A DNA stretch of 64,000 nucleotides, taken from positions 682,001 through 746,000 of the forward strand of contig NZ_CP159402.1 of assembly GCF_040500525.1 (NCBI RefSeq). The letters run 5' to 3'. Positions 52,301 through 61,050 of the stretch are shown piece by piece. This DNA is from Azospirillum formosense. GTDB lineage: Bacteria; Pseudomonadota; Alphaproteobacteria; Azospirillales; Azospirillaceae. The notes beneath the pieces were generated by a model. The model did not search any database and was not told where the DNA came from. It saw only the letters and a list, made by a program, of their open reading frames with translations. Numbering within the stretch: position 1 is the first letter of the stretch; every line of letters begins with the position of its first letter. The position numbers and the translations under genes are program-made.

Positions 52301-52832
52301 CATGCTCATGGCGCTGGCCGGCCAGGGCCGGATCAGCGCCCGCGACGGGCTTCTGCGCGGCTTCGACCTCGGCGCCCTGCGCGACCGGCTGACCAAGCTG
52401 GAGCGCCCGCAGGAGCTGCTGGGCGCGGTGATGGGCGGACTCCAGGGCGGTGAGACGCGCTTCGCCCGGCTGGACGGCAGCTTCGCCATCGACAAGGGCG
52501 TGGCACGCACCGAGGACACGCGCCTGACCTCCGACCTGGGCGAGGCGGTGGCGGTGGGTCAGGTCAGCCTGCCGGCGCAGACCATCGACATGCGGGTCCG
52601 CCTGACCGTGCGCTCCGACCAGTCCTTGCCGCCGCTGACCGTCCGCATGACCGGCGCGCTCGACAAGCCGACCCGCTCCTTCGAGATGCAGGAGGTGCAG
52701 GAGTATTTCGCCCGGCGCGCCGCCGAGGGGCTCTTGAACAAGGTGGTGCCGAAGGATCTGCCGATTCCCGGCGGCAACGCGCCGAAGCCGGACGCGCTGT
52801 TGAAGGGGCTGATCGACGGGCTGCGGCGTTGA
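49332..52832 (+). CDS. AsmA family envelope protein
   Basis: The 1166-residue protein has one N-terminal membrane anchor ('FLIAALILVGLLVAAVLIVP') and the AsmA start motif 'WNAYKAQIAERVSAATGREV'. A long beta-rich body follows, with Gly/Ala/Pro linkers near residues 350-400, 555-580 and 830-855, and a C-terminal AsmA_2 region ending 'KVVPKDLPIPGG'. AsmA-like proteins are inner-membrane-anchored bridges thought to move phospholipids or help outer-membrane assembly. The start is GTG at 49332, with GGAAGG upstream; an upstream ATG at 49278 adds only unlike sequence. Confidence 0.9.
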   Translation: MKRFLIAALILVGLLVAAVLIVPSVVDWNAYKAQIAERVSAATGREVELRGDIGLSLLPAPALTVRDARLANAPGGSEQDMARLKELDVRVALGPLLSGHIQVQSIRLIDPTFLFETLPDGRFNWDLSGAGRPADGGRSGSGDGLASAVSFDQVTVQNGTIQYRDARTGQSEVIDQIDARIVAGSFTGPFQGQGSFRARGVPLRGEMFVSRLIDGAAVQVRAALSMADTDATLRFAGIVTNPPGNGGSRAQGDLRAEGSDLSRALALVRNGAAGGEDKKTNALLAQSFGIRTAVEASPTTATFTNLEAQLGDTRATGTATLRSGTPARAELTLALNRLDLDAWLERARSSGGAETGTPPAGRNGNGGKGAVPGAPSGGAPTAGAPSGGAPSAGGGQPGGFALPDALDAKLDLAVDGITYNGGVMRQGRVEASLTGGTLNIDRVSALLPGGSDIVAAGELAAANGQPNLNLRMEANADNLRALLEWLRVDVRAVPADRLRRASIAAQLQGRPGRLDVNGLDLRVDASRLTGAVAYVDRGRPAFGARLDLDRLNLDAYLPPPGGDTGTQAASAANGAAAPAPARNGNATANPATNPAATPARLLAGVDANLELSVGQLTVRNTPVQGLRLDATAAGGALSIKEATVQDAAGVKLRLDGQIAGLEPLRGAHLTLNAEAPSLAGVARAVPWPEGAPAPERLGAVKAQARLSGDAGRLAVELGVEAVEGSLEAGGTLSNVEKDPSADLKLRVKHPELARLASLFADNLPAGGPMPGSYGPMDLYTELAGTRKAFTLGNIQGTVAGVTVKGKAGADLNGSKPRVEADLQTGDLELDRLAALPAAASRPAGAASPAAGSSSTAGSSSTTQPSPGASDAATGDFSGLRRFDGRFTLTSSALVKGGTRIENPALRATVTNGVLTVERFDGTLMGGQLGVTGRLAAPGNQTPTAEATITLSKAKLAEAVGGGLGGGALEIAGGVLDAEANLTTSGAGGDAMLMALAGQGRISARDGLLRGFDLGALRDRLTKLERPQELLGAVMGGLQGGETRFARLDGSFAIDKGVARTEDTRLTSDLGEAVAVGQVSLPAQTIDMRVRLTVRSDQSLPPLTVRMTGALDKPTRSFEMQEVQEYFARRAAEGLLNKVVPKDLPIPGGNAPKPDALLKGLIDGLRR

Positions 52833-52851
52833 GAGCGGGGATGCCCAGGAT

Positions 52852-52932
52852 GCATCGCGTCCACTCTCCGCGGCGCTTCGCGTCCAGGTCTCGTGACGCT
52901 TCGCGTCCAGGCCCCGTGACGCTTCGCGTCCA
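52852..52932. repeat. Short 23-base direct repeats
   Basis: The core gcttcgcgtcca recurs at 52875, 52898 and 52921, with a variant (gcatcgcgtcca) at 52852, always 23 bases apart. The copies share the flank cgtgac before the core. This gives about 3.5 units in the gap between the AsmA gene and ubiK. Confidence 0.85.
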
Positions 52933-52996
52933 AGCCCGTTGAAGTTCCGTGGGGCGGGTCCCATAATGCGGCAGACAAGAAGCGGATTTTGAGTCG

Positions 52997-53332
52997 ATGC
53001 AGGTGGACAATAAGATTCTGGACGATCTGGCCCGCGTCGCGGGCGGCGCGCTCGGCGCGCTGTCGTCCCTGCGCGAGGAAGCTGAAGCGCAGATGCGCCA
53101 GCAGTTCGAGCGCGTTCTGTCGCGGATGGACGTGGTGAGCCGCGAGGAGCACGAGGCCGTCCGCGCCATGGCCGCCAAGGCCCGCGAGGAGCAGGAGGCC
53201 ATGGCCGAGCGGCTCGCCGCTCTGGAGGCCACGGTCGCGACGCTCAAGGCCGAACACGAGCCGAAGCCGGCGACGGGCGCCTCCGCCCCCGCCGTCGGTC
53301 CCATTGCCGGAGGGGGCCGCGGGCCGGTCTGA
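52997..53332 (+). CDS. ubiK: UbiK (YqiC) accessory factor of ubiquinone synthesis
   Basis: The 111-residue protein is a BMFP/UbiK member: the N-terminal amphipathic segment 'NKILDDLARVAGGALGALSS', a coiled coil 'FERVLSRMDVVSREEHEAVR' and a flexible Ala/Pro-rich tail. It trimerises, binds lipids and helps the UbiJ-linked hydroxylation complex. The ubiK-YbjN-proC order is common in Alphaproteobacteria. A short hairpin (GGGCCGG/CCGGCCC, 53321-53340) encloses its stop codon. Confidence 0.9.
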   Translation: MQVDNKILDDLARVAGGALGALSSLREEAEAQMRQQFERVLSRMDVVSREEHEAVRAMAAKAREEQEAMAERLAALEATVATLKAEHEPKPATGASAPAVGPIAGGGRGPV

Positions 53333-53533
53333 TCCGGCCCCCGCGACGCCTCCAATCCTTCACGGATGCAGTGCCGAAAACCAGTTGCGCCGGCCAGACC
53401 CTTTTGGCACGGTGCCCTGGGTGGTATTCATCCGTCTGCCAGCCACAACATCTCGGGGCTTCTCCTTCCTGCACGAAGGCGGACCGGCCCCGGGGCGGTT
53501 CCGTCCACCGCGCCTTCACAGGAGGACGCCGAC

Positions 53534-54037
53534 ATGTCGGCTGTTGCCGTCGACACCCCCTCATCCGCGCACAATCCCCTGGACATCGTCGAGGAGATCG
53601 TCACCGCCAACGAATGGCCCTTCGAGCGGGCCGGCGAGGACGAGCTGATCGTCGAGATCGGCGGGCGCTGGTGCGATTACCGGCTTTATTTCGTCTGGCA
53701 GTCCGACGTCAGCGCGATGCAGTTCTCCTGCCAGTTCGACATGAAAGTCCCGGCGGCGCGCCGGTCCTCGGTCAACGACCTGCTGGCGGAGGTGAACGCG
53801 CGCATGTGGCTCGGCCATTTCGACGTCTGCTCCGAGGAGCACACGCCGATGTTCCGCCAGACCATGCTGCTGCGCGGCTCGCGCGGCGCGACGGTGGAGC
53901 AGCTTGAGGACCTCGTCGAGATCGCCCTGTCGGAGTGCGAGCGGTTCTACCCCGCCTTCCAGTTCGTGATCTGGGGAGGCAAGTCGGCGTCCGAGGCGGT
54001 GTCCGCCGCCATCCTCGACACCGCCGGGGAGGCCTGA
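53534..54037 (+). CDS. YbjN domain protein
   Basis: The 167-residue protein is a YbjN-family member (SCP-like chaperone fold) with 'RWCDYRLYFVWQSDVSAMQF', 'VNDLLAEVNARMWLGHFDVC' and a strongly conserved Trp/Phe-rich core. Function is uncertain. GGAGG precedes the ATG at 53534. It is five bases before proC, so the two are coupled. Confidence 0.9.
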   Translation: MSAVAVDTPSSAHNPLDIVEEIVTANEWPFERAGEDELIVEIGGRWCDYRLYFVWQSDVSAMQFSCQFDMKVPAARRSSVNDLLAEVNARMWLGHFDVCSEEHTPMFRQTMLLRGSRGATVEQLEDLVEIALSECERFYPAFQFVIWGGKSASEAVSAAILDTAGEA

Positions 54038-54042
54038 CCGTC

Positions 54043-54870
54043 ATGGCGAATGGTGGGACGCAGGGCTGCACTTTGCTTCTGGCCGGCTGCGGCAAGATGG
54101 GCGGCGCGATGCTCGACGGCTGGCTGACGGCCGGAATCGCCTCCAGCGTCGCCGTGGTCGAACCGTCGGGCCTGCCGGAGCCGCTGCGCGGCAACCCCGC
54201 CGTCGTCCTGGCGGACGGTCCGAACGCTCTGCCCGTCGGCTTCACGCCCGACGTGGTGGTCCTTGCGGTGAAGCCGCAGGTGATGGACTCGGTGCTTCCC
54301 GCCTACCGGGCTCTGGTCCGCCCCGGCACGGTGTTTCTTTCGGTCGCCGCCGGAAAGACCATCGCCTCCTTCGAATCGGCGCTGGGGGAAGGGGCGGCCA
54401 TCGTCCGCTCCATGCCCAACACGCCCGCCGCCATCGGCCGCGGCATGACCGTCGCCGTCGGCAACCCGGTGGTGACCGGGGCGCAGAAGACGCTGTGCGA
54501 CTCGCTGCTGCGCGCGGTCGGCGACGTGGCCTGGGTCGAGGACGAGTCGCTTCTCGACCCGGTGACCGCCGTTTCGGGCAGCGGCCCCGCCTACGTCTTC
54601 CTGATGGTCGAGGCCATGGCGAAGGCCGGCGAGGCCGCCGGTCTGCCCGCCGAGCTTGCCATGCGTCTGGCGCGGGCCACCGTTGCGGGGGCGGGCGAAC
54701 TGCTCCACCGGTCCCCGACCGCCGCCGCCGACCTGCGCAAGGCGGTGACCAGCCCCAACGGCACCACCCAGGCGGCGCTCGACGTCCTGATGGCCGGGGA
54801 CGGCATGCAGCCGCTGTTCGACCGCGCCGTCGTCGCCGCCGCGAACCGCTCCCGCGAACTGGCGAAGTGA
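54043..54870 (+). CDS. proC: Pyrroline-5-carboxylate reductase
   Basis: The 275-residue enzyme reduces pyrroline-5-carboxylate to proline with NAD(P)H. 'LLLAGCGKMGGAML' is the dinucleotide-binding loop; 'VRSMPNTPAAIGRGMT' and 'AVSGSGPAYVFLMVEAM' are the ProC signatures. It starts 5 bases after YbjN and the YbaK gene starts 6 bases after its stop, so the three form one operon. Confidence 0.96.
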   Translation: MANGGTQGCTLLLAGCGKMGGAMLDGWLTAGIASSVAVVEPSGLPEPLRGNPAVVLADGPNALPVGFTPDVVVLAVKPQVMDSVLPAYRALVRPGTVFLSVAAGKTIASFESALGEGAAIVRSMPNTPAAIGRGMTVAVGNPVVTGAQKTLCDSLLRAVGDVAWVEDESLLDPVTAVSGSGPAYVFLMVEAMAKAGEAAGLPAELAMRLARATVAGAGELLHRSPTAAADLRKAVTSPNGTTQAALDVLMAGDGMQPLFDRAVVAAANRSRELAK

Positions 54871-54876
54871 GACGCC

Positions 54877-55359
54877 ATGGCTGACCTCAGCCCCTCCGCC
54901 CGACGCGTCCAGGCCTTGCTGGACGGTCTCGGCCACGGCCACAACGTGGTGGAGCATGAGGGCAGCACCCGCACGTCGGAGGACGCCGCGAACGCCATCG
55001 GCTGCGCCGTGGCGCAGATCGCCAAGTCCTTGATCTTTCGCGCGAAAGACAGCGGGCGCCCGGTGCTGGTGGTGGCCAGCGGGGCCAACCGGGTGGACGA
55101 GAGGGCGGTGGGCCGGCTGATCGGCGAGAAGATCGAGCGGGCCGATCCCGACTTTGTCCGGGAGAACACCGGCTTCGCCATCGGCGGGGTTCCGCCCATC
55201 GGCCACGCCGTTCCGCCGCTTGTCCTGATTGACGCCGACCTGCTGGCCCTCGACGCCATCTGGGCCGCCGCCGGCACGCCCAACGCGGTCTTCCGCCTGA
55301 CCCCGGCGCAGCTCGTCGCCATCACCGGCGGGCGGGTCGAAACGGTCCGCAAGGGCTGA
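54877..55359 (+). CDS. YbaK/EbsC family aminoacyl-tRNA deacylase
   Basis: The 160-residue protein is a YbaK/aaRS-associated domain that hydrolyses misacylated tRNA, typically Cys-tRNA(Pro) or Ala-tRNA(Pro). The catalytic-region motif 'QIAKSLIFRAKDSGRPVL' with its conserved Lys, 'SGANRVDERAV' and 'GGVPPIGH' are intact. Exact tRNA specificity cannot be read. It follows proC by 6 bases; the location next to a proline gene is suggestive only. Confidence 0.9.
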   Translation: MADLSPSARRVQALLDGLGHGHNVVEHEGSTRTSEDAANAIGCAVAQIAKSLIFRAKDSGRPVLVVASGANRVDERAVGRLIGEKIERADPDFVRENTGFAIGGVPPIGHAVPPLVLIDADLLALDAIWAAAGTPNAVFRLTPAQLVAITGGRVETVRKG

Positions 55360-55509
55360 GTCGGCACGGCGAAACCCGGTCAAGCGGTCAGGATGCCGCA
55401 GCGCGGCATGATCGCGCATCGCCGGGCCACCCCTCTTCCAAGCCTCTGGATTCTCTGGCAAGACTCTTCGCAACGAGTTCTTGAACAGAGACGCATCAGG
55501 GAGGCCCCC

Positions 55510-57165
55510 GTGACCGACGCCCGGCACAACCCGTACGAGACCGACCTCGACCAGAACGCCGCCAACACGGTGCCGCTGTCGCCGCTCTCGTTCCTGCGCC
55601 GCACCGCCGCCGTCTACCCGCAGCGCACCGCCGTGATCCACGGCCCGGTCCGCCGCACCTGGGCGGAAACCTACGAGCGTTGCGTGCGCCTCGCCTCGGC
55701 CCTCGCCAAGCGCGGCATCGGGCTGGGCGACACGGTCGCGGTGATGGCCCCCAACACGCCGGAAACTTTCGAGGCGCATTTCGGCGTCCCGATGGCCGGC
55801 GCGGTCCTGAACGCCCTGAACATCCGCCTGGACGCCGAGGCGCTGGCCTTCATCCTGGAGCATGGCGAGGCCAAGGTCCTGCTGACCGACCGCGAGTTCT
55901 CCGGCGTGATCTCCAAGGCCGTCCACATGCTGGAGCCGAAGCGCCGCCCCATCGTCATCGACATCGACGATCCCCAGGCCAAGGGCGGCGAGCTGATCGG
56001 CGAGCAGACCTACGAGCAGTTCCTGGAGACCGGCGACCCGGCCTATGAGTGGGCGATGCCGTCCGACGAGTGGCAGGCCATCGCGCTCAACTACACCAGC
56101 GGCACCACCGGCAACCCCAAGGGCGTCGTCTACCACCACCGCGGCGCCTATCTGAACGCCATGGGCAACGTCCTGACCTGGGCGATGCCGCACCATCCGG
56201 TCTATCTGTGGACGCTGCCGATGTTCCACTGCAACGGCTGGTGCTTCCCCTGGACGGTCACCGCCATGGCCGGCACCAACGTCTGCGTCCGCACCATCAC
56301 CGCCAAGGGCATCTACGACGCTCTGGCCGACCTCGGCGTCACCCACATGTGCGGCGCGCCCATCATCATGGGGCTGATCGTCAACGCGCCGGAGGACCAG
56401 AAGCGCGAGATCCCGCGCGGCGTCAAGATGATGACCGCGGGCGCCGCCCCGCCCGCCGCGGTGATCGAGAAGATCGAGCGGATGGGCTTCGACGTCACCC
56501 ACGTCTACGGCCTGACCGAGGTCTACGGCCCGGTCACCATCTGCGCCTGGCACGAGCACTGGAACGACCTGCCGCTGGAGGAGCGCGCGGCGCTCAAGGC
56601 GCGGCAGGGCGTGAACTACGCCACCCTGGAAGGGCTGATGGTCGCCGACCCCAACACGCTCCAGCCGACCCGCAAGGACGGCGTGACGATGGGCGAGATC
56701 TTCATGCGCGGCAACACCGTCATGAAGGGCTATCTGAAGAACCCGCGGGCGACGCAGGAGGCCTTCTCCGGCGGATGGTTCCACACCGGCGACCTCGGCG
56801 TCTGGCATCCCGACGGCTACATCGAGCTGAAGGACCGCTCCAAGGACATCATCATCTCCGGCGGGGAGAACATCTCGACCATCGAGGTCGAATCGGTCCT
56901 CTACAAGCATCCGGACATCGTCGAGGCCGCCGTGGTCGCCCGCCCGGACGAGAAGTGGGGCGAGACGCCCTGCGCCTTCGTCACCGTGAAGGAGGGCAAG
57001 CAGCTGACCGAGGCGGAGGTGATCGCCTATTGCCGCGAGCATCTGGCGCACTTCAAGTGCCCGCGCACGGTCGTCTTCACGGCCCTGCCGAAGACCTCGA
57101 CCGGCAAGATCCAGAAGTACGTGCTGCGCGACCAGGCCCGCGCGCTGAACGGAGCGAAGGTGTGA
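55510..57165 (+). CDS. AMP-forming acyl-CoA synthetase
   Basis: The 551-residue ligase activates a carboxylic acid with ATP and CoA. It has the P-loop 'YTSGTTGNPKGVVYHHRG', the A5 motif 'YGLTEVYGP', the A8 'GDLGVWHPDGYIELKDRSKD' and the catalytic Lys near 'KTSTGKIQKY'. The 'FHCNGWCFPW' motif places it in the medium/long-chain or DmdB-like group; the substrate is not certain. The start is a GTG with GGGAGG upstream; longer frames upstream are unlike the family. Its stop overlaps the next gene's GTG (GTGA). Confidence 0.92.
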   Translation: MTDARHNPYETDLDQNAANTVPLSPLSFLRRTAAVYPQRTAVIHGPVRRTWAETYERCVRLASALAKRGIGLGDTVAVMAPNTPETFEAHFGVPMAGAVLNALNIRLDAEALAFILEHGEAKVLLTDREFSGVISKAVHMLEPKRRPIVIDIDDPQAKGGELIGEQTYEQFLETGDPAYEWAMPSDEWQAIALNYTSGTTGNPKGVVYHHRGAYLNAMGNVLTWAMPHHPVYLWTLPMFHCNGWCFPWTVTAMAGTNVCVRTITAKGIYDALADLGVTHMCGAPIIMGLIVNAPEDQKREIPRGVKMMTAGAAPPAAVIEKIERMGFDVTHVYGLTEVYGPVTICAWHEHWNDLPLEERAALKARQGVNYATLEGLMVADPNTLQPTRKDGVTMGEIFMRGNTVMKGYLKNPRATQEAFSGGWFHTGDLGVWHPDGYIELKDRSKDIIISGGENISTIEVESVLYKHPDIVEAAVVARPDEKWGETPCAFVTVKEGKQLTEAEVIAYCREHLAHFKCPRTVVFTALPKTSTGKIQKYVLRDQARALNGAKV

Positions 57166-58394
57166 CCGCTGCGACCGGGGGCTTCGGCCCCCTTCTGCCC
57201 GAGGAGCGGGCGGACGCCGCGACCCTGGTCCGCCAGGGTTTCGGCATTCCCCGGGAGTATTTCGACCGGTCGGTGGAGCTGTTCGGGTCTGGCGTGATGC
57301 GCGGCCTGCGCGCCGGGCCTGAAGCGGGCCGTGCCGGTCAGCTTGTCGCCTGCGCCGCCGTCTGGCCGATGGACCAATGGTTCGGTGGGCGCCCCGTGCC
57401 GTCCTGCGGCGTGGCGGCGGTCGCCGTCGATCCGGGGGAGCGTGGGCGCGGCTACGGCAGCGCGCTGATGCGCGGCCTTCTGGAAGAGGCGCGGGCCGGG
57501 GGCGCCGCGCTGTCGGTGCTCTACCCGGCGACCTTGCCGCTCTACACCCGCCTGGGCTTCGGACGGGGCGGCGTGTCCTTCGATTGGAGCGCGCCGCCGG
57601 CCGCGCTGTCCGCCGGGCCGCCGCCGGCGGACGGCTGGATTCGCCGCACCGACACCAGCGACGCCAGCCAGCTTGCGGCGCTACGCCGCAGCCTGCTCGC
57701 CACGGCCAACGGCCCGGTGGAGCGCAATGAGGGACTGTGGAGCTTCGCCCTCTGCCCGGACGGCGTTCCGTCCGACGTTTACACTTTGGGTGGCGCTGCC
57801 GGCCCGGAAGGATACGTCGCGGTGGCGCCACCGGCCGACAGAAAACTCAATGTTGCGGATCTCTGCCTTCTCAGCCCGCGGGCGGTGCGTCTGGCGCAGA
57901 GCTTCCTGGCCGGCTACCGGGCCCAGATCGACCGTGTGACGTGGCGCGGCGGACCCGACGACCCTTTGGTTCTGATGGCGCCGGAGCGCGGGGTGCGCGC
58001 CGACGCGTGCGACGAATGGTTGTTGCGCATTCTGGATCTGCCGCGTGCTTTGGAAAGCCGGGGATACCCACCTGGGGTTGCGGGCGAATTGACGCTCGAG
58101 GTGGCGGACGCGCTGATTCCGGAGAATTCCGGCAGCTTCCGGTTGCGTGTTTCGGAGGGAAGGGCCTCCGTGCGCCCGTTGCCGAGGGCGCTGGACGGCG
58201 CTGAAAAGGCGGGTGGGAAGACCGACGAAGCGGCTCTGTCGCTGTCCATCACCGCTCTCGCCAGCCTCTACAGCGGGCATAAGGGCCCTTATGTTCTCCG
58301 GCAGGTTGGCCTTCTCCGTGGTGGGGAAGACGCGGTGGCTCTGGCGGCGCGGTTTTTCTCGGGGCCGGCGCCCTGGATGCCGGACCGGTTCTGA
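57162..58394 (+). CDS. Eis-like GNAT acetyltransferase
   Basis: The 410-residue protein matches the Eis family: an N-terminal GNAT with 'AVDPGERGRGYGSALM' and 'LYTRLGF', a second central GNAT-like domain, and a C-terminal SCP2-like sterol-carrier domain. Mycobacterial Eis multi-acetylates lysines and aminoglycosides; bacterial relatives vary and this substrate is unknown. The GTG start overlaps the acyl-CoA synthetase stop by GTGA, so translation is coupled, which hints that the enzyme may use the activated acyl donor. That link is inference. Confidence 0.87.
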   Translation: MTAATGGFGPLLPEERADAATLVRQGFGIPREYFDRSVELFGSGVMRGLRAGPEAGRAGQLVACAAVWPMDQWFGGRPVPSCGVAAVAVDPGERGRGYGSALMRGLLEEARAGGAALSVLYPATLPLYTRLGFGRGGVSFDWSAPPAALSAGPPPADGWIRRTDTSDASQLAALRRSLLATANGPVERNEGLWSFALCPDGVPSDVYTLGGAAGPEGYVAVAPPADRKLNVADLCLLSPRAVRLAQSFLAGYRAQIDRVTWRGGPDDPLVLMAPERGVRADACDEWLLRILDLPRALESRGYPPGVAGELTLEVADALIPENSGSFRLRVSEGRASVRPLPRALDGAEKAGGKTDEAALSLSITALASLYSGHKGPYVLRQVGLLRGGEDAVALAARFFSGPAPWMPDRF

Positions 58395-58515
58395 AGCGGT
58401 GTTACCAGTCGCGTTTATCAAACCAGAAATTAACCCTTTCTGCTGTATCCCTTAGCGACAAAGGCGTGACGACGGCCGGCGAACAAGGCCGTACGATCCG
58501 GGGGAGCCCGATTTC

Positions 58516-60918
58516 ATGACGATTGGAACGCGGATTGCGCTCGGTTTTGCAGCGGTCCTTCTGATGACGGTTGGCGTGGCGTTCGTTGGTTGGAACAGCC
58601 TGCGCACCTACGCCGGACGTGTCGATCTGGCGGCTCACACCGCCGAACTGGACGCCCGGCTGAAAACCGTGCGGATCGAGGAAGCCCGCTTCGTCACCGA
58701 GCGCGACTCCAAGGCCGCCGACAATGTGCCCGGCATGCTGGACCGGCTGCGCGACGAGGCGCAGGGCACGCGGTCCGCTCTGGAGGACGCCGGCAGCGTC
58801 CGTCTGGTGGACGAGATCCTGGCCGGCATCGCCGGCTACCGCAGCGCCTTCGCCAACTTCGTCGCCCAGGACCAGGAGGCCCGCGCCCGCACCCAGAGCA
58901 TGGAGACGCGCGCCCAGGCCCTGCGGGAGATCGCGGAGAAGATCGGCAAGCAGCAGTCCGACCGCTACGACCAGAACATGGTCAGCCTGAAGGACGCGGA
59001 GCACGCGGTGCGGCAGAGCCGCGACACCTCCGATCGCGCCGACCGGCTGATCGAGATGGTGCTGGAGGCGCGGCGCCTGCAATCCGACTTCGCGCACACC
59101 CGCAATCCGGCGACGATGGCCGCCGCCGGGGAAGCCATCGCGGCGCTGCTGGCCAACGCGGAGGCCATCGAGAAGGATCTCCTCGGCACCAACGACGAGG
59201 AACTGGCCCAGCGGATCGTCACCATCGCCGGCGCCTACCGCATGGTGTTCGACCAGGCCCGCGCCGAAGGGGCTGGCGAACCGGCCAGCGGCCGCATCCA
59301 GGCGCTGGATCGCCACGCCCTCGAGATCCAGAACCTCGCCCATGAAATGCAGGAGAACCAGGCGATGGTCTCCAGCGCGCTCCAGGAGGCCGCGAACTTC
59401 GCCCAGAGCGAGGTGAACGAGGCCGTCCAGCTGCGCGGCATCGCCATGCGCCTGATCCAGGGCGCGCAGTCCGCCATGCTGGGGCAGCGCGACTTCGTCC
59501 TCATGAACGGCGAGGAGGCCCGCGGGCGGGTGCATGGCGCGGTCAAGGAGACTCTGGCCCTCGCCACCCAGGCCGGCGCCGTGCTCGTCGATTCGGAAGG
59601 CCGCGCCCTGATCGCCGCCATCACCGAGGCCGCCCAGGCCTTCGACCGGGAGTTCGCCGCCCTCGTCAGCACCAGCGAGAGCCAGCGCGCCGCCTCCAGG
59701 ACCATGGCCAAGGCCGCCGGCGACGTCAGCGAGCAGGTGGCCCGTCTCGTCTCCATCCAGCGCGACGACCGCGAGAACGGCCGCAGCGGGGCGGAGCTGA
59801 TCATCATCATCGGCGCCGCCGTGGCGCTGGTGCTCGGCGTGCTGATGGCCTGGATCATCGACCGCGCCATCACCCACCCGATGCACGCCATGACCAAGGC
59901 GATGGGGCGGCTGGCCGAGGGCGACCTGACGGTGGATATCCCCGGCGGCAACCGCAAGGACGAGCTGCGCGCGATGGCCGAGGCGCTCGGCGTCTTCAAG
60001 GAGAACGCCCTGGAGATGCAGCGCATGGAGGGCGAACGGGAGGAGATGCGCCGGCAGATCGACGCCGACCGCCGCCGCACCATGAACGAGTTCGCCAACG
60101 GCTTCGAGCAGGCGGTGTCGGGCGTCGTCCAGTCGCTGACCGAATCCGCCGGCAACCTGGGCCGCGACGCGCAGGAGATGTCGTCGGACGCCGCTCTGAC
60201 CACCGCCAAGTCGAGCGCCGTCGCCGCGGCGTCGGAGCAGGCGTCGAGCAACGTGCAGACCGTCGCCGCGGCGGCGGAGGAGCTGTCCTCCTCCATCGCC
60301 GAGATTTCCCGCCAGCTCAACAGCAGCTCCGAGGTGGCGGTCGGCGCCGCGGCCAAGGCGACCGAGACCAACGGGATCGTCGAAGGGCTGGCCGAGGCGG
60401 CGCAGCGCATCGGTCAGGTGGTCGATCTGATCGGTGAGATCGCCGAGCAGACGAACCTGCTGGCCCTGAACGCCACCATCGAGGCGGCGCGCGCCGGGGA
60501 GGCCGGCAAGGGCTTCGCCGTCGTGGCGACGGAGGTCAAGAACCTGGCCGGCCAGACCGCCAAGGCGACCGAGGAGATCTCCAGCCAGGTGGCACAGATG
60601 CAGGCGGCGACGGGCGGGGCGGTGGGCGCCATCCGCACCATCTCCGACGCGGTCGGCACCATCAGCAGCACGGTGACCGAGATCGCCCGCGCCATGGAGC
60701 AGCAGGGGCTCGCCACCCGCGAGATCGCCCAGAACGTCAACCAGGCCGCCGAGGGCACGCAGGAGGTGATGCACCACATCGCCGAGGTGACCAACGCCGC
60801 CACCAAGACCGGCGGAGCCGCCGACGCGGTGCTGGACGCCAGCCGCACCTTGACCCGGCAGGCCGAGCATCTGCGGTCCGAGGTGCAGGGCTTCCTCAAC
60901 AAGGTGCGGACCGCCTGA
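58516..60918 (+). CDS. Methyl-accepting chemotaxis protein with large periplasmic sensor
   Basis: The 800-residue receptor has membrane helices at about 8-28 and 427-449. Between them is a periplasmic sensor of about 395 residues, all helical with long coiled coils, larger than a usual four-helix bundle and perhaps an HBM-like or doubled module. A HAMP domain follows (about 450-505), then the MCP signalling domain with the hairpin '[20 protein letters not shown]' at about 640 and methylation helices. No cytoplasmic pentapeptide tether is seen. Ligand unknown. It is monocistronic between Eis-like and the polysaccharide operon. Confidence 0.92.
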   Translation: MTIGTRIALGFAAVLLMTVGVAFVGWNSLRTYAGRVDLAAHTAELDARLKTVRIEEARFVTERDSKAADNVPGMLDRLRDEAQGTRSALEDAGSVRLVDEILAGIAGYRSAFANFVAQDQEARARTQSMETRAQALREIAEKIGKQQSDRYDQNMVSLKDAEHAVRQSRDTSDRADRLIEMVLEARRLQSDFAHTRNPATMAAAGEAIAALLANAEAIEKDLLGTNDEELAQRIVTIAGAYRMVFDQARAEGAGEPASGRIQALDRHALEIQNLAHEMQENQAMVSSALQEAANFAQSEVNEAVQLRGIAMRLIQGAQSAMLGQRDFVLMNGEEARGRVHGAVKETLALATQAGAVLVDSEGRALIAAITEAAQAFDREFAALVSTSESQRAASRTMAKAAGDVSEQVARLVSIQRDDRENGRSGAELIIIIGAAVALVLGVLMAWIIDRAITHPMHAMTKAMGRLAEGDLTVDIPGGNRKDELRAMAEALGVFKENALEMQRMEGEREEMRRQIDADRRRTMNEFANGFEQAVSGVVQSLTESAGNLGRDAQEMSSDAALTTAKSSAVAAASEQASSNVQTVAAAAEELSSSIAEISRQLNSSSEVAVGAAAKATETNGIVEGLAEAAQRIGQVVDLIGEIAEQTNLLALNATIEAARAGEAGKGFAVVATEVKNLAGQTAKATEEISSQVAQMQAATGGAVGAIRTISDAVGTISSTVTEIARAMEQQGLATREIAQNVNQAAEGTQEVMHHIAEVTNAATKTGGAADAVLDASRTLTRQAEHLRSEVQGFLNKVRTA

Positions 60919-61050
60919 CGGCCGTCCATCCGGGAAGCCGGGTCCACAGTGGGGCAGGGGGGCGAGGCCGAATTTTCGCCCGCCCCGTCCCCGTTGCTTT
61001 CGCGCGGGGCATCTGTTAAGCCGCGCCGTGCCCCACGGACGTGAGATCTC

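Noticed and set aside
52852..52932. CRISPR array
   Set aside because: The period is 23 bases with no spacers of 30 or more bases and no cas genes nearby.
49155..52964. 1269-codon minus frame opposite the AsmA gene
   Set aside because: Low-complexity Arg/Gly/Gln-rich shadow; AsmA motifs are clear on the plus strand.
53405..53420. Possible sigma-54 site beginning TTGGCACGGTGCC
   Set aside because: It has the -24 half only; no TTGC -12 element at the right spacing.
53947..57831. 1294-codon minus frame across proC, YbaK and the acyl-CoA synthetase
   Set aside because: It spans several well-supported opposite-strand genes and has no recognisable domains.
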